NCBI GenBank assembly: GCA_015680685.1
Contig: MNCI01018006.1
Coordinates: 92,682-156,681, forward strand
Direction: 5' to 3'
Origin: Gnetum montanum
Taxonomy: Eukaryota; Streptophyta; Gnetopsida; Gnetales; Gnetaceae
Length of the DNA: 64,000 nucleotides
This document shows positions 33,085-45,059 of this stretch, one piece after another. The translations under genes and the position numbers were made by a program. Every line of letters starts with the position of its first letter. Position 1 is the stretch's first letter. The notes under the pieces were generated by a model. The model had not been told where the DNA came from. It searched no databases and saw nothing but the letters and a program-made list of their open reading frames with translations.

Positions 33085-33600
33085 ATCAGGTATGGCAACC
33101 ATCGTCTGCTATGATGATAAACTGGCAACAAATGTCTGCTATGACGTAAAACTGGCATTCCTTGCACGCGTCTACCACGACGCTAAACTGGTACTGACCG
33201 TCCGCCACAACGCTAAACTGGCAAGTTGTAACCGTCTGCTACGATGTAAAACTGGCTATGTAGTATAGGTCCGCCAAGATAAAAAACTAGCATCTTTTGC
33301 ATGCATCTACCATGACGCTAAACTGGCACCGGCTGTCCATCATGACATAAAACCGGCAAAGGTAAGCAACCGTCTGCTGAGACGTAAAACCAACACAGAT
33401 TTATCCTTGGGTCATGATGCAAAACAGACATCTACAACATGATTTGTTGAGACCTTAAATCAACCCCGCCACCATCAGCTACGACGTAAAACTAGCATTT
33501 TTCGGTCCGCCCAGACTCTAAACTGGGACCATGGTCTGCTAAGACTTAAAACCAGCAACGACAGTCTACCAGGACTTAAAACTAGAACTTACAGGCTGCC
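33085..33600 (+). repeat. Tandem repeat in the 3' UTR of element B
   Basis: About fourteen imperfect units of roughly 36 bases around GTCTGCTACGACGTAAAACT followed by GGCA. The unit core TAAAACTGG also occurs in the repeats near 24,830. Variable tandem repeats in the 3' UTR are a known trait of Tat/Ogre elements and can seed satellite DNA. Confidence 0.75.
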
Positions 33601-34737
33601 ACCATCCAAATCAAGAGAGCATAATCATCCCTGTGTAGCTTCACGACAAGCAGGGTGGGATACTGGGACAATCCCAGCGTCGCTACTCCACCGGCATTCT
33701 ACTAATTCCTCGGATGTGCCGAAGGGCATAACCACTGACCCCTCAGAGGTACCATCATCGTGCCCATTCTAGCGGTGGTATCTCTGAGAGGTTAGTTCTG
33801 TCTCCTGGAGCCCCAAAGGCATTCCCATCAATTGTGACTTTGGGGATCTCCGCTCATCATCGCTATTAGGCCCTGGCTTCACAGATTCATCTGGCTGGTT
33901 CTTTACATAACTAGTAAGGTGTGCCGAGTCTGATGATCTTTGGTGGTGATATGCTAGGCTGAGCGTCAAGGCTGAAGACTCTAGCCTCGTGCTACAGTTC
34001 CTCCTTCACAGCCCGATTACTTCATCTCACCTCTGTTGGCACTCGTTTCAATAACCTCGCCTATTGTTCGGACGAGCAATGGTATCCTATGTTTTCTTCT
34101 TTGGTTGCAGGTTACTCGCTTCGAAGATGTTGTCCAAAGGTGCATTCATCTGAGTGGTGAAGTACGAACAACATTTTGAAATGGCTACTCGGGTCAGCTT
34201 GTCCACTTAGAAGTGCATCCCTCTTCACCTTATAATCCTACCCTTAGCTCCTACTTCGCTTCATCCCTACCATCTGCTTCCTGTATGCAAAATCCACATA
34301 CACAAGCACCCGTTTTCCGCACTCGCATTGAAATCAAGTTCATAAACTGATGCAACACAATTAAGTGTCACAGCAGAGACATCGCAGAAGTGATGCGCAA
34401 TGCTCCTTTTGCAAGCATTCCTGCTATAGTCTGCAACAGAGAAATCTCAGACTGATGTGCTATGCTCATCTGAAAGCATTCCTGTTAACACAAGTATGCA
34501 TATGTTTCTGTGTGTTCAATGAGCGTATTCCATAATTCTACCATCCTGCTTCATTTGAGTCTTCCCCGAACCTGTTTCCTCCTGTACCATTCTATCTCCT
34601 ACTACCTCCATCTTTGCTCTTCTATGTTGACAGGGCGACACTTGAATAGCCATTGATGAATGCTATTAGTGCTTTTGCCTCTCCGGTGTTTCGCATTCTT
34701 TGTCGACGTCTTTCAGGCAGGCCCTCTAACCATCAAC
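33601..34737 (+). other. 3' UTR of element B without genes
   Basis: No ORF was supported. A strong inverted repeat pairs about 33,740-33,755 (CCTCAGAGGTACCATC) with about 33,774-33,792 (GGTGGTATCTCTGAGAGG). A smaller hairpin CTGGGACAATCCCAG lies at about 33,663-33,677. The rest is unrecognised. Confidence 0.5.
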
Positions 34738-34750
34738 AAAGAGGGGCCAT
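34738..34750 (+). other. Polypurine tract, element B
   Basis: AAAGAGGGGCCAT immediately precedes the 3' LTR and would prime plus-strand DNA synthesis. Confidence 0.75.
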
Positions 34751-36340
34751 TGAAACACCGTGGAAATTGTAAGTCGGCCTTAGGCAAAGATTCGTGATTC
34801 GGGCAAGAGTACATGATATAATTCCAGAAAGAAGAACAAGACAAGGTGATGCAAGGAGGCGCGCAGCATCAAGACTTTGATTTTCCTTTGTGGATTTCTT
34901 ATCTTACTATGTTTTTCATTATTTACGCTATAGCATGCAATATAGCATAATGATGCTTTGCGTAACACAGTCTGACATTCAAAGGCAGCTTACTTCAGCA
35001 GCTTTGGCAAAGCCTAAGGCCTAAGTAGCGTAATATGCGTTCTCGTATATTTTGACTAAGTCTTTCGTCCAAGGCCGAGTTTATGCTCTGTACGCACGGC
35101 AGCATAATGAGCATCGAAAAAGTCAAAGAGAGACCAAAGATGCACAGTAGATCAGCGCCTTTCTTTTTTTACATATTGGCCGCCTTACGCTCGTTACGCA
35201 ATGTAGCGTGTGTCAGTGTAAGTCATCATCAAAGTAATCATTGCTTACGCTTCACTACACATGGCGGCGTAAACGAGCGTAAAGCAGCTTGAATCTATTG
35301 TCTTCATGCTTTATTATGCTCTTATACGCAACACAATGCGTACGAGCATAATGTAGCCCAAAATCAACTGAGACATGCCCGACCCACATTTGTCACTCAT
35401 ATGCACAATATGCAGATGCGCGTATTGTGCATAGTCATGGATTTCAACACGAGGATGGTCAAGTCAACGATCTTCCGAACATTTTGAAACATGCATCATC
35501 ACAACTGTGCCTTCTCCACATATCGTCAAACCTATAAATATCCTAGTTGGCGAAAAAAAAGGAAGGAGGAGAGACACACACAGAGACAGAGAAACCACCG
35601 AGACAGAGAGAAAGAGCAACATTTTCTGGCAACCACCTTGGCAGCTCTAGCTTTCCACAGAGATAGGAGACACTTGGCTTGAGCATTGGCAGTAAGAGCG
35701 CCCTTTGGCGAAGACACAACTTTCTCCATTGGTGATCATCAACAGTTCCAAGAAAAGACTACCTAAGGCAAAAGGAGCAGATCAGAGATCCAAAGATCAT
35801 CTGGTGTGGTTTGCGAGTTTCTATTGATCAGAAGCAGTTGATCAATAGATGTTAGAACTTGACCTTCCTTGCATCCCTTCTCCGGCCTACAAGGTAGATC
35901 GGATTCTATTCTGCACTTCTGCTCAAACAGTTTGCTTTTTTCTTGTTGCTTTGTATTTGCTTTATACAAAACAATCGGAGTCTCCCTAGTGTAACTTGAA
36001 TATACAAAATAGTTATTTTCATAGGTCAAACTATAGATCTTGTAATCACGTGTTTCTCTCGTGTCTGATTCCTGTTGTCGAGTTAACGCTATCATCATCG
36101 TTACCATTCATCTACATCACTTTTCTCTCATTTTGTGACTCACTGAATCAGATCCTTCGACGAAATATTTGTAGTCTTCATCGGTTTACTGATTAGTAAG
36201 TCCTTGTCTGATCGACAAGACTATTCAGGGCGCTATGGATTCATTTTTCCAGCATAGCCCTCGTGCGGATCCGTGGTTAAAACTGTGTACAGGGGATTTT
36301 GTTTGGTATTTTCCAGCTGCCGACATTTTTCGTCGTTACA
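34751..36340 (+). repeat. 3' LTR of element B
   Basis: Begins TGAAACACCGTGG, ends CGTCGTTACA, 1,590 bp; partner of 19,733-21,330. TATA at 35,532-35,543. The U3 palindrome (35,400-35,433) has lost the CpG in both arms (TATGCAC / GTGCATA), an expected result of deamination. Confidence 0.95.
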
Positions 36341-36734
36341 CAGTTATTAAATGGTAATTCATAGATTAATGATCTATCATTGAGGACCTAGCTAGATGAA
36401 TGAATGACTACTAGGATTCGAAAAATACGATGAGATCATTCGACATTGAATGCAAATAGTTTGCTACCTGGTTTATCAATGCTAAGGAGTTGTTTCCAAA
36501 AATCTTGTGTGCTTGGGATGTGTGGATTCCAACCCACATTGGGAAAGTTGTATGGCTAGTGCATGATCCTAAGAGTAAGGAGGAGAAAATGGAAGCATTG
36601 TTGGATGCTTTCCACCTCCCACCTAAAGTTGCAATAGCAACAGGACAATTATAGCCACCTCAATCACTACCAGTGCATGAAGCCGGTGAAGGTTCCTCGA
36701 AGCCTCAGGAACCACCACCACCTAGGATCATTTG
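36341..36734 (+). pseudogene. Env-position ORF of element E, 3' part
   Basis: Continues the ORF cut at 19,732. Reads WFINAKELFPKILCAWDVW, HIGKVVWLVHDPKSKEEKME, then a Pro-rich end (EPPPPRII) with TGA at 36,732. The homologous end in F (minus, 60,826-61,060) reads WYVKANQMFSQLPCSWEVL with a similar Pro-rich tail. This match proves that B sits inside this ORF. Confidence 0.7.
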
Positions 36735-36970
36735 ACCTTCTCCAACAAGCTCCACATCATCAAGGAACATGTTCCCAATTTTTTTGAAGAGTTGTATCAT
36801 GGTGTTCAATTTTTTGTCCTGAACACCACCATTATTGTAATGTGTTGATTCGTACACTCAAGCACTTCACTTTTTGTCAAAGTCAGTGAGTTTTTTTTGT
36901 TGAATAAAAGTCAATCAATAATCCCATACCTTCCAAATTTTGTAAAATAACTTGAGGACAAGTTTTCATT

Positions 36971-37180
36971 TAGTTGTGGGGGTATGATGAGTCATTGTTC
37001 ATTGGCTATGTCAATGAGGCCTCATCAATGCATCTCATCCTGTGTTGACATAGTGTCTGTCCATCACCTATAAACTCATGCCTACCAGTTGCATTTATGG
37101 CAATCTAGATTTTAATCGTAGTGAAGCTCTTACATTTTTTTCATTTGAAAATTAAAATCTTTTCCCCTAAGTGCCCACGG
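36971..37180 (+). repeat. Polypurine tract and start of the E 3' LTR
   Basis: TAGTTGTGGGGGTA is followed by TGATGAGTCATTG at 36,985. F has the same arrangement on the minus strand (GTCGTGGGGTA|TGATGAG at 60,664). U3 carries ATGAGGCCTCAT at about 37,014-37,025 and a TATA box CTATAAAC at 37,068-37,075. The right end could not be placed because no second LTR of E is in the window and an assembly join follows. Confidence 0.6.
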
Positions 37181-37329
37181 CAAGAGTCATTAAGTGTACA
37201 GATATTTATTCAAGCATTATTGTACCTAAGCACAATAATGTGTGTAGCAATACNAGCAAGAGTCATTAAGTGTACAGATATTTATTCAAGCATTGTTGTA
37301 CCTAAGCACAATAATGTGTGTAGCAATAC
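37181..37329 (+). repeat. 73-bp duplication flanking a single N (probable assembly join)
   Basis: 37,181-37,253 and 37,257-37,329 are identical except for one base, separated by N and two or three bases. This is the pattern of two overlapping contigs joined without merging. The short ORF that spans it is not real. Confidence 0.8.
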
Positions 37330-37860
37330 AGATGATCTTTCTACTAAACCTTGTAACACTTTGGATAGATTAGATATTTCATTTATGCATTTACTATCTC
37401 TAATTATTTATTAAATGTTTTCAATTAATTATTAATTATTTTCCAATTACTATGTTGGATAAGCAATTGAGCTAGATAGATTACACACATAAGTATAATT
37501 GCTTTGAGCATAACACATATTCACTTGGTAATCCCAGCAGTGTTATCACTTCCTATGCCCAACAGCATAGTGTTTGGTCATCCAGTAGTGGATACATGGG
37601 TTCAAGATGTATACAGAAAGTGGAAATAGATACTTATGTTAGGATTAGTTAAATGATTAGTTAATTAAATCTATTTTTATCTACATTTTAAGCACCTAAA
37701 TATAAAACATAAAAATAATACAAATCGAATGCCTCAGTTACACTTAACCATACCAACAAATGTTACAAGTATAATTAGGAAGACAACAATTGACCTTAAG
37801 GCTAGATTCACTTCCTAAAGGGCTAGTGCACTAGAAAAAATGAATTCCACAAAATTCAAC
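37330..37860. other. AT-rich stretch, unassigned
   Basis: No supported gene. It may include the remainder of the E 3' LTR or older flanking sequence. Confidence 0.4.
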
Positions 37861-37874
37861 AGGATTGTGCGTGA

Positions 37875-39700
37875 ATGCTTGTGATTTTTATGGTTGGGTG
37901 TAAGGGTACCTCACCGCTCATCACAAAGGAAAGAAGAAGAAGAAGAAGAGAGGAGGGTCTAGGAAGGGGAAAAGAAGAAAGCACAAGAGAAAGTAGAGAG
38001 GTAAGTAAAAGAGGAAAAAAACAAAGGATCCATGAAGTAGTAGAGGCAAAAGGAATGGAGGTAATAGAGATAGTGGAAAATGAGGCCTTCACACATGAGC
38101 TATTTGATAAGGCATTAAACTTTTAACTTAGGAGATGGAAATAAAGTTTAAAATGGTTTGGTATTTGTAATAGTTTCTTTTGTAGAAAATATTGCTAATT
38201 TTTTTAGCTTGTAGATCTTGAGTTGGCTAAAATTCCATTTTGATTAAGGACTAGTGGATTACCTTCCTAGGAGAAAGAAATGTCAAATGAAGTTAGGATG
38301 AAGTGGTTAGAAAAGAAAGTCAAGAAGAAGGAACCACCATCTTATGGTAAGTGGTTTTTTTACAATTTTTTTTATTTTACTTGGTTATGCTTATTTGTGA
38401 TTGTTGAATTTTTTATTAATTTTAATATTTTTTATCTAAGATATTTTAAGGCTGGTATGGGAACATATTAAAATGGAAGAATTAATTAGAGGAATGATTA
38501 GTGGTATAAAAAAAAACTAAATGTCATTTTGGCCAATGGTAAGTTCATTTGTATGTTTTTGTTTGTATTCTTATAATTTTATTGTTTTAATCTTTTTATT
38601 TTATTTTTGTTTTATGTTGCTAATTAGAGAATGTCTATTTTACTCTATTAGTTAGATAGATAATAACTAGATGTTTTAATAGATGTATAGATTAGGATGG
38701 ATTGTGGAAAGTTCTCCATTGTAGATCCTGATTTACAACCTTTATCGCATGATGGTCCAAAGGTAAGAGAGAGGATGGATGTAGTACCTCAATATGAGAT
38801 AGAGATGATCTCACTTAAAGTAAACTAATCAAATATCATAATGGATCTTATACATCATGATCTTAATTCTTCCTTTCATTGGCTTTTGAGAGATTTCTTG
38901 GATGTGCTAGTGACCCATACTCATTAGTAGCATAAAATATTAATGATCAAAACCTTAAATAGTAAGTTGAGGCATAGTTGTGCTGCATGGAAACATTAGG
39001 GGAATCAAAACAAAAGAAATAAATTATTTTATAAGAAGAAAAATTTTCTTCTCACCCAGTAACTTAGGGAAGAAAAGAGAGCAAGACAGATAATAGGCAT
39101 GTTTATTAAGAAGATGGAAGTTAGTGATGCCTTACAAGCCTTTGAAGGTTGTGTGAAGGTGAAGAGAAAAGAATGAATTCCTAATAACTGTAAAACTTAT
39201 CTCAAAATCAAGATGGAGAGGGATCCTAATGTTGACAATCCATCCATTTCTGATGTCCTAGATATGCTTATAAAGAATTTGGACTTCCCATTCATCTCTC
39301 CTGAATAGATTAGATAGTAGTTGGTTAATGCCTTTGATTACCAAACCTCTAAGATAGGGGCAAGAATAAATGATGATGGGAATAAAGTAGGACCTAGTGG
39401 CTGCTGCAAGTAAGAAAATATATCTTAGTTATTTTCTCTTTTATTTTTTAGGTTATTTTTTATTAGTTTTAGTATTTTTATAATTTAATATTTTATTAAT
39501 GTTAGTATTTTTATTTATTTTTATATTTTTAAGTTTTATTTTGGTTCATGTTTTTATAGATAAAGAGGCTCGAAGAGATTCTGGTAGTAGTGAGAAGGAT
39601 GCAAACAATGATGAGGTTGTGGGAAAGATCTTTCCTTCTTATCATGAGACCCCAAGTGGTCAGGATGACTAGAGTTAGATATTAGCATGAGAGATTAATA
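37875..39700 (+). pseudogene. Possible decayed multi-exon ORF, unrecognised
   Basis: Several short plus-strand blocks look coding: a basic Glu/Lys/Arg-rich block at 37,875-38,126 (TKERRRRRREEGLGRG), MSNEVRMKWLEKKVKKKEPP at 38,280 ending at a good donor (TATG|GTAAGTGG at about 38,346), and HWLLRDFLDVLVTHTH with KRARQIIGMFIKKMEVSDAL at 38,880-39,170. A last block DKEARRDSGSSEKDANNDEV lies at about 39,560-39,680. Long T-rich introns would separate them. I do not recognise the family; a transposon-encoded gene is more likely than a host gene. Stops break the longer blocks. Confidence 0.3.
39172..39206 (+). repeat. 35-bp exact repeat, copy 1
   Basis: AATGAATTCCTAATAACTGT plus 15 further bases is repeated exactly at 40,491-40,525, 1.3 kb away, with unrelated flanks. 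Confidence 0.85.
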
Positions 39701-40688
39701 TGAGACTTATTTTTATACTTTTTATAATTTTTTGGATATTATGTATGATTATTAATGGATATTGTATTAATAGTTGGCTATGGTATAAGGACTATAGTAT
39801 AGGGACTATTATTTTTATGGATTTTTTATGTTTTATATGTTTATAACTTTTATAGTTTTTCTAAGTTTGTAGTTTTAAAAGTTTTCTATATTTATGAATT
39901 TTCCTAAATTTTATGTGTTTGTTGTTTTTTTTATTTTTTCTTTCACAAAATATGAAAATGAAAGCAATAAATATAAATATAAAAGTTCTACACTTGTGTA
40001 AAAGAAACTAAATGCTAGCAATAAATAATAAAGAAAATGTAGTTAGAAAAGTGGTAAAACATTACAATTATGTAAATTAAAAGACATAACATAAGGACTA
40101 ATTGAAAATAGAAAACATGCACAAACTCTAGGAAAACCTATAAATTAGAAAAAGATGAGAAAAAAGAAATTAGAAAGGGATTATTGTGTAGGATATGATT
40201 GGATTATGGCTTTTCTAGCCTACATTCTAGTAGAACCCTTTACACAGATCAAGAAATGTTAAATTTAGCATTTTTGATTTTTGGTTTAATGGAGATTTAT
40301 CCTATGAGTGTGAGTTGGGATTCTAGGCTAGACTCTCTTATAACATCAAGAAACATGATAGCAGGAACCTCAAGATCTACATGAATCATTACTTCTTTAT
40401 CCTTGCAAGGGAAATGGCTTCCTAATGTAATGGAGATAAAACAACATAGTAATAAGATCATTTATGTCTTGTTAAATAGCATTTATACTTAATGAATTCC
40501 TAATAACTGTAAAACTTATCTCAAATGTGATGTAATTACAAACTAATAATGATAACTTAATGCTCCATAAGATCTCTACTCTAACACCACTAAATGAAAT
40601 TAAAGAGTTATAGTTAGAATATGCAACCTATTTCTCAAGGCCAAGATGCTCAATGATAGACCATGAGATAGCATTGGTTCCTACTCCA
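39701..40688. other. AT-rich stretch, unassigned
   Basis: Long T-rich and A-rich runs, no ORF or repeat family recognised except the 35-bp repeat. Confidence 0.4.
40491..40525 (+). repeat. 35-bp exact repeat, copy 2
   Basis: Exact copy of 39,172-39,206. Just 160 bases from the outer edge of element C. It could be filler DNA from break repair or the edge of an old duplication. Confidence 0.85.
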
Positions 40689-41644
40689 TCACTAAAGTAG
40701 GTTCACTTTAATAATTAATCAACTTCAAATACAAAATCTAGATATTATGAAAAGATAATAACTTTTACTAGAAAATAAGAAAATTAAATATCTTCAATTA
40801 TTCAATTAGAAGATTACAGTAAGGTTTCCAAATTCCACAAACATCCAAAATCTTTCACACTCAAATGATATTCCAAAACATGAGACTTTATAGCTACACA
40901 ATGGTTGTTCTTAAGGCAAGACACAACTAATAGAGAGATTCTCCCATGATCTGGGAACAAGATCTCAATATACAAGCAAGAACATGAATACATAGGACAA
41001 TACATAATGGAATTGATCTTGGAGCTACAACCTCTATGCACTCACTCAATGTTCTCTTCCACACCTTGCCCAAGCTCTTATCAAATTAAGAGCATTCACT
41101 GAGAAATCTTCTCTCATTCTTTTCCTATAAACATAATACACCAATAAATTTATTAAGAAAATAAGATAAAAATCCGGGTAAACCTTCCACAAGCTCAACT
41201 TGGAGTTTCCATTATTTTTCTATCTTTTTCCTTCATCTTCCAGCTATTTTTCAACTTAGAATGGCTAAATAAAAAGGTTTTCTAACCATATAGATTGTGT
41301 CTAGATTTCTTAAATCATTTTCTATAAAAACACCACTTTTGTTCAAGATGCCTACCATTTTTGAGAGATGTCTCCTCCTTAGTCAAGATGTCTCCCCCTA
41401 GGCAAGACCCCTTATCTAAGACATCTACACTATTGATAAGACATCTTACCCAAGACATTTTGTCTTAGGTTAAAATGTCTTCTCCAAATTTCAATATGTC
41501 TCTTTCTAGACCAAGACATCTTTTGTGAAGAATTCACTCCTAGCCAAAATGTCTGCTTAATCTCTAAGACATCTCCATAGATCTTAAAACCTATAAAACA
41601 TGTATGTATGTAAGAAAAAAGGCTTTGGAAGAGATGTTCCTACA
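40689..41644 (-). repeat. 3' LTR of element C
   Basis: Starts on the minus strand with TGTAGGAACATC at 41,644. It aligns with 46,322-47,264 throughout (for example TCTAGATATTATGAAAAGAT in both). The outer boundary is approximate by a few bases. Confidence 0.85.
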
Positions 41645-41689
41645 CCAGCTTTCCAAGCCTTCAAAAAGTGAACCCATGTAAATGAATCC

Positions 41690-43011
41690 ATATGGTTTGA
41701 AGTGATCTCCCACTTATGAAGTTTGGTCTCATGGACTCATACAACATCATCCATGGACTGATCCTTCCAATGGATCAAATATTCATGCCTCTTGACTCCT
41801 TGAGTGCTATAATCTTTCCTCCACTTTAGTATGATTACCTTTCTCTCCATTGAAGGCTTGGACTAATCAATAGCCACCTTTGTCTCCATTGAAGGCTTCA
41901 ACTAACCAATAGCATCCTTCAACTCATCAATGCTACCTTGTACGATCTTCTCATTAGTTGGTCCATAATAGTGCACAAGATGTAAAACATTAAACAAAAA
42001 ATGCATATCAACATCATTTGGTAAATCAATCTCAAATACATTATCATTGATCTTAGCCTTAATTTTGAAAATCCCTATCTTCTTGGCTTTCAACTTGGAG
42101 AAATTAACACCTCTCAGCTACTTCTTCTTCAAGTGCACATGAACCAAGTTACTAATAGCAAAATTTGGTTTTTTTTATCCTCATTTCTCATAAGGACTCT
42201 TTCTTCAACCTTATTCTCAAGATTTTATTTTACTTGTGCATGGAGATACCTCATCTCTTGCACAAAATTAGCACCAAGTTAAGCTTCACTATCAAAGCTC
42301 TTCAAAGTTTCCACCATCTTTGGAAAAAATACATAGTGCACCTCAAATGGACTTTTACCAATAACAACATGAAAAGCATTATTGTATAACAACTTAGCAT
42401 GATACAATAAGTTTCTTTACCTATTTTGTTTTTCATCACATAAACATATTAATATATTTAGCAAATATTTATTCACCATCTCCATTTTGCCATCATATTG
42501 TGAATGATATGCACTAGAAAAATTCAACTTTCTGCCTAAAATTATTCAAAACAAACTCCAAAAGTGACCTATAAATTTGGAATCTCTATCACTCACAATA
42601 TTCAAAGGAATTCCATGCAACTTCACAACATGTTGGAAAAATAAATTTGCAACATGAGAACCATCACTCACCTTCTTGAATACAATAAAGTATGTCATTT
42701 TGAAGAACCTATCTACAACAATAAAAATTGTGTCATTCTTACTTTTAGTTTTTGGAATATCACTCAAAGAATCCATAGACACACTATCCCATGAACTCTT
42801 GGGAATTAAAAAATGCATATAATGATCATTCATTCCTACCCACAAGTTCCAATGTTTTAGCCTTGCTCATGTGACCTACCATGCTACTACAATGCTTTTT
42901 AAATAAAATTTTTTTTATTAAAATCATAATAGAAATATATGCCTTTCCATTTTTAAATAATAATTCATCTTGAATATGATAGTCCCTCCATTGGTCTATC
43001 CTACTCATCAA
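41690..43011 (-). pseudogene. Integrase and chromodomain of element C
   Basis: The integrase core is open at 42,546-42,845: WDSVSMDSLSDIPKTKSKND (first Asp in MDS), FFKMTYFIVFKKVSDGSHVA, HGIPLNIVSDRDSKFIGHFW (second Asp). The C-terminal linker is at 41,902-42,093: KKIGIFKIKAKINDNVFEID and LFNVLHLVHYYGP. After a stop, at about 41,750-41,820, comes a chromodomain fragment GVKRHEYLIHWKDQSMDDVV. Chromodomains steer chromovirus integration toward marked chromatin. It is out of frame with the linker by decay. Confidence 0.8.
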
Positions 43012-43087
43012 TGGCTCTTTGAGGCTTCTCCAAACCTACCAAAAATCAAAATCATGCTCATAAAAAGAAGTAAATCACCCATACCTT

Positions 43088-43447
43088 TCACATGAACATG
43101 CCAAAGTTAACCACATGCACCCAGGACAATGAATCATCCAACACACTGAACTTTCCACTTTTTTGCTTCAACACAAAATTGAACTCTTGTAATTGTACAA
43201 TCCACTTCATGTGCTTGTCACTAAACTTCTTTTGTGAGTTTAAAAATTGAAGTGCTTTGTGGTTTATCATCAAATTAAACTCCTTGAACAATAAGTAATG
43301 TCTCCAATGCTTAATTTCTTGAAGAATAGTGTAAAAATCCTTTTCAGAAATGCTATATTTTTTTCTTAACTCATTCAATGTTTCTAAAAAGAAAGCAACA
43401 GGCCTACCTTCTTGTGAATGTTCACTGGTAATTTTTTCTTTCAACAA
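43088..43447 (-). pseudogene. RNase H of element C
   Basis: An open stretch of 119 codons: HSQEGRPVAFFLETLNELRK, YSISEKDFYTILQEIKHWRH, MINHKALQFLNSQKKFSDKH, IVQLQEFNFVLKQKSGK. This is the standard Ty3 RNase H tail, with the family's DH (here NH) before the last block and the LSWV ending. One of the better-kept pieces of C. Confidence 0.82.
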
Positions 43448-43459
43448 GTTAAAGCTCCC

Positions 43460-44650
43460 TTGTGTTTATTATCCCTTCTAAAATCTTTATTTTTCTTCAA
43501 AAAAGAAAACATAGGTCATGAAATATCACTAAAATTTTTTACAATCTATTTATAAAAGTTTGCTAAATCAAGAAATGATCTTACCTCCCCAACATTCTTA
43601 GGATTTGGCCAATCCCTAATAGCCTTCACCTTGGTAGCTTCCATTTGAATTTGATTTTTAGAAATCACATTTCATAGATATGTGATTTCCCTCTTGAAAA
43701 AATGATTTTTTTTAATATTTATCACCAACTATGCCTCTTCCAACTTAAGACACACCATACTCAATTGACCAAGTGCTTTTCCTCATTATATCTTATACCA
43801 AAATATCATCAAAAAAGACAATATAACACTTACCAATTAAGGCATTTAGTACATCATGCATCAACCTCATGAATGTATCAAGTGCATTTGTGAGCCCAAA
43901 TGGCATCACTAACCACTCAAATAATCCATCCGGTATTTTGAAAACTATGTTTCACTCATTATGAGACCTAAATCTAATTTGATGATATCCACTCTTCAAA
44001 TAAATTTTTCTAAAAATCTCCATATTTGTAAGGACAACAAGGATATCATCCATCATTGAAATAGGAAACATACACCTCAGTGTTATCTTATTCACTGTCC
44101 TAAAATTAATGCACATTCTTCATTCATCATTCTTCTTCTTTAGTACTAGTACCACTAGAACTTCACAAGGTAAAATGGATTCCAGCACAAAATCATTTGC
44201 AAGTAATTCCTCTACTCACCTTGGCAATTCAACCTACTAATTTGGTTCCATTCGATAAGCTCTCTTATTCGGAATGGTAGCACCAAGAATAAAATAAGTC
44301 TAATGTTTTACATTTCTCATTAGTGACAATCCATCCAATTCCCCCTTAAACACCTTGGAAAATCCCTCCTTTAATCCTAGCACACCTATTGGAAGTTCAA
44401 CCTGCACATCATCATGGTTAGTATCAACTATTGTCATAACAATAAAACCAAAACCTGTTTCATCATGTTCCTTAATATATTCCCTCTATTCTAGAATGAT
44501 TAAGGAAGCATTGAGTGAGCATTGCTACTCCACTTATTTATCTATCATTGGAATTAACTTATAGATTCCATCAATTCTAGCTACACTTCAAACATTTCTT
44601 GCTTCATCAAACTAAGTGCCATTATCATAACTTCAAGGTTTACTAAGAAT
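43460..44650 (-). pseudogene. pol: Reverse transcriptase of element C
   Basis: Minus-strand RT blocks [16 protein letters not shown] and IVFFDDILV (the Y-x-D-D box as F-F-D-D at about 43,800-43,830) lie in the expected order. The Arg/Phe substrate region is upstream. Multiple stops and indels. The motif wording is typical of chromoviruses. Confidence 0.72.
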
Positions 44651-45059
44651 TACATTAGCATTATCTATTGAAAGCACATCATACTTCACAACATCATAAA
44701 AATCTCAAATTTTAAATTTCAAAGTACATTGTTCCCTCACCTCTTGAAAAAAATCTCTAGAAAACCAATGCACTTTATAAGGTCTAGGATAAGGATTAGT
44801 TACCTATCCTAATCTAGCAACTGCCCTAGAAGAAATAAAATTTTCTTTCGCTTTTCCATCAATCAAAATATGAATCCATTCCCAACTAACAAAAAATATA
44901 ACCCCAATCTAAAATAAAAATTTTCTATTAGGGCATTCCCCTCTATTCACATTTCCCATGAATGCATAAGAATTTAATTCAAAAACATTCTAAATTTTTG
45001 AAGCATTAGGATTATCTCTCTAAAGACCTTGGTTTGATGTCTCTTCCACCTACATGGTT

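Larger units (their letters stand above)
19733..36340 (+). mobile_element. Element B: complete-length Tat-lineage Ty3/gypsy element, 16.6 kb
   Basis: Bounded by two related LTRs with TG...CA ends, primer site at 21,337, polypurine tract at 34,738. Internal order: gag, protease, about 5-kb segment with the antisense gene, RT, RNase H, archaeal-type RNase H, integrase, tandem-repeat 3' UTR. It lies inside the env-position ORF of element E, whose frame resumes at the right side. The five bases flanking each end (CATAG and CAGTT) do not match, so the target duplication is lost or diverged. All ORFs have stops. It is the same family as A in opposite orientation. Confidence 0.93.

Noticed and set aside
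19728-36345. Target-site duplication around element B
   Set aside because: The flanking five bases are CATAG and CAGTT; they do not match, so none is claimed.
37121-37414. ORF spanning the N at 37,254
   Set aside because: It runs through a duplicated contig overlap and contains an undetermined codon.
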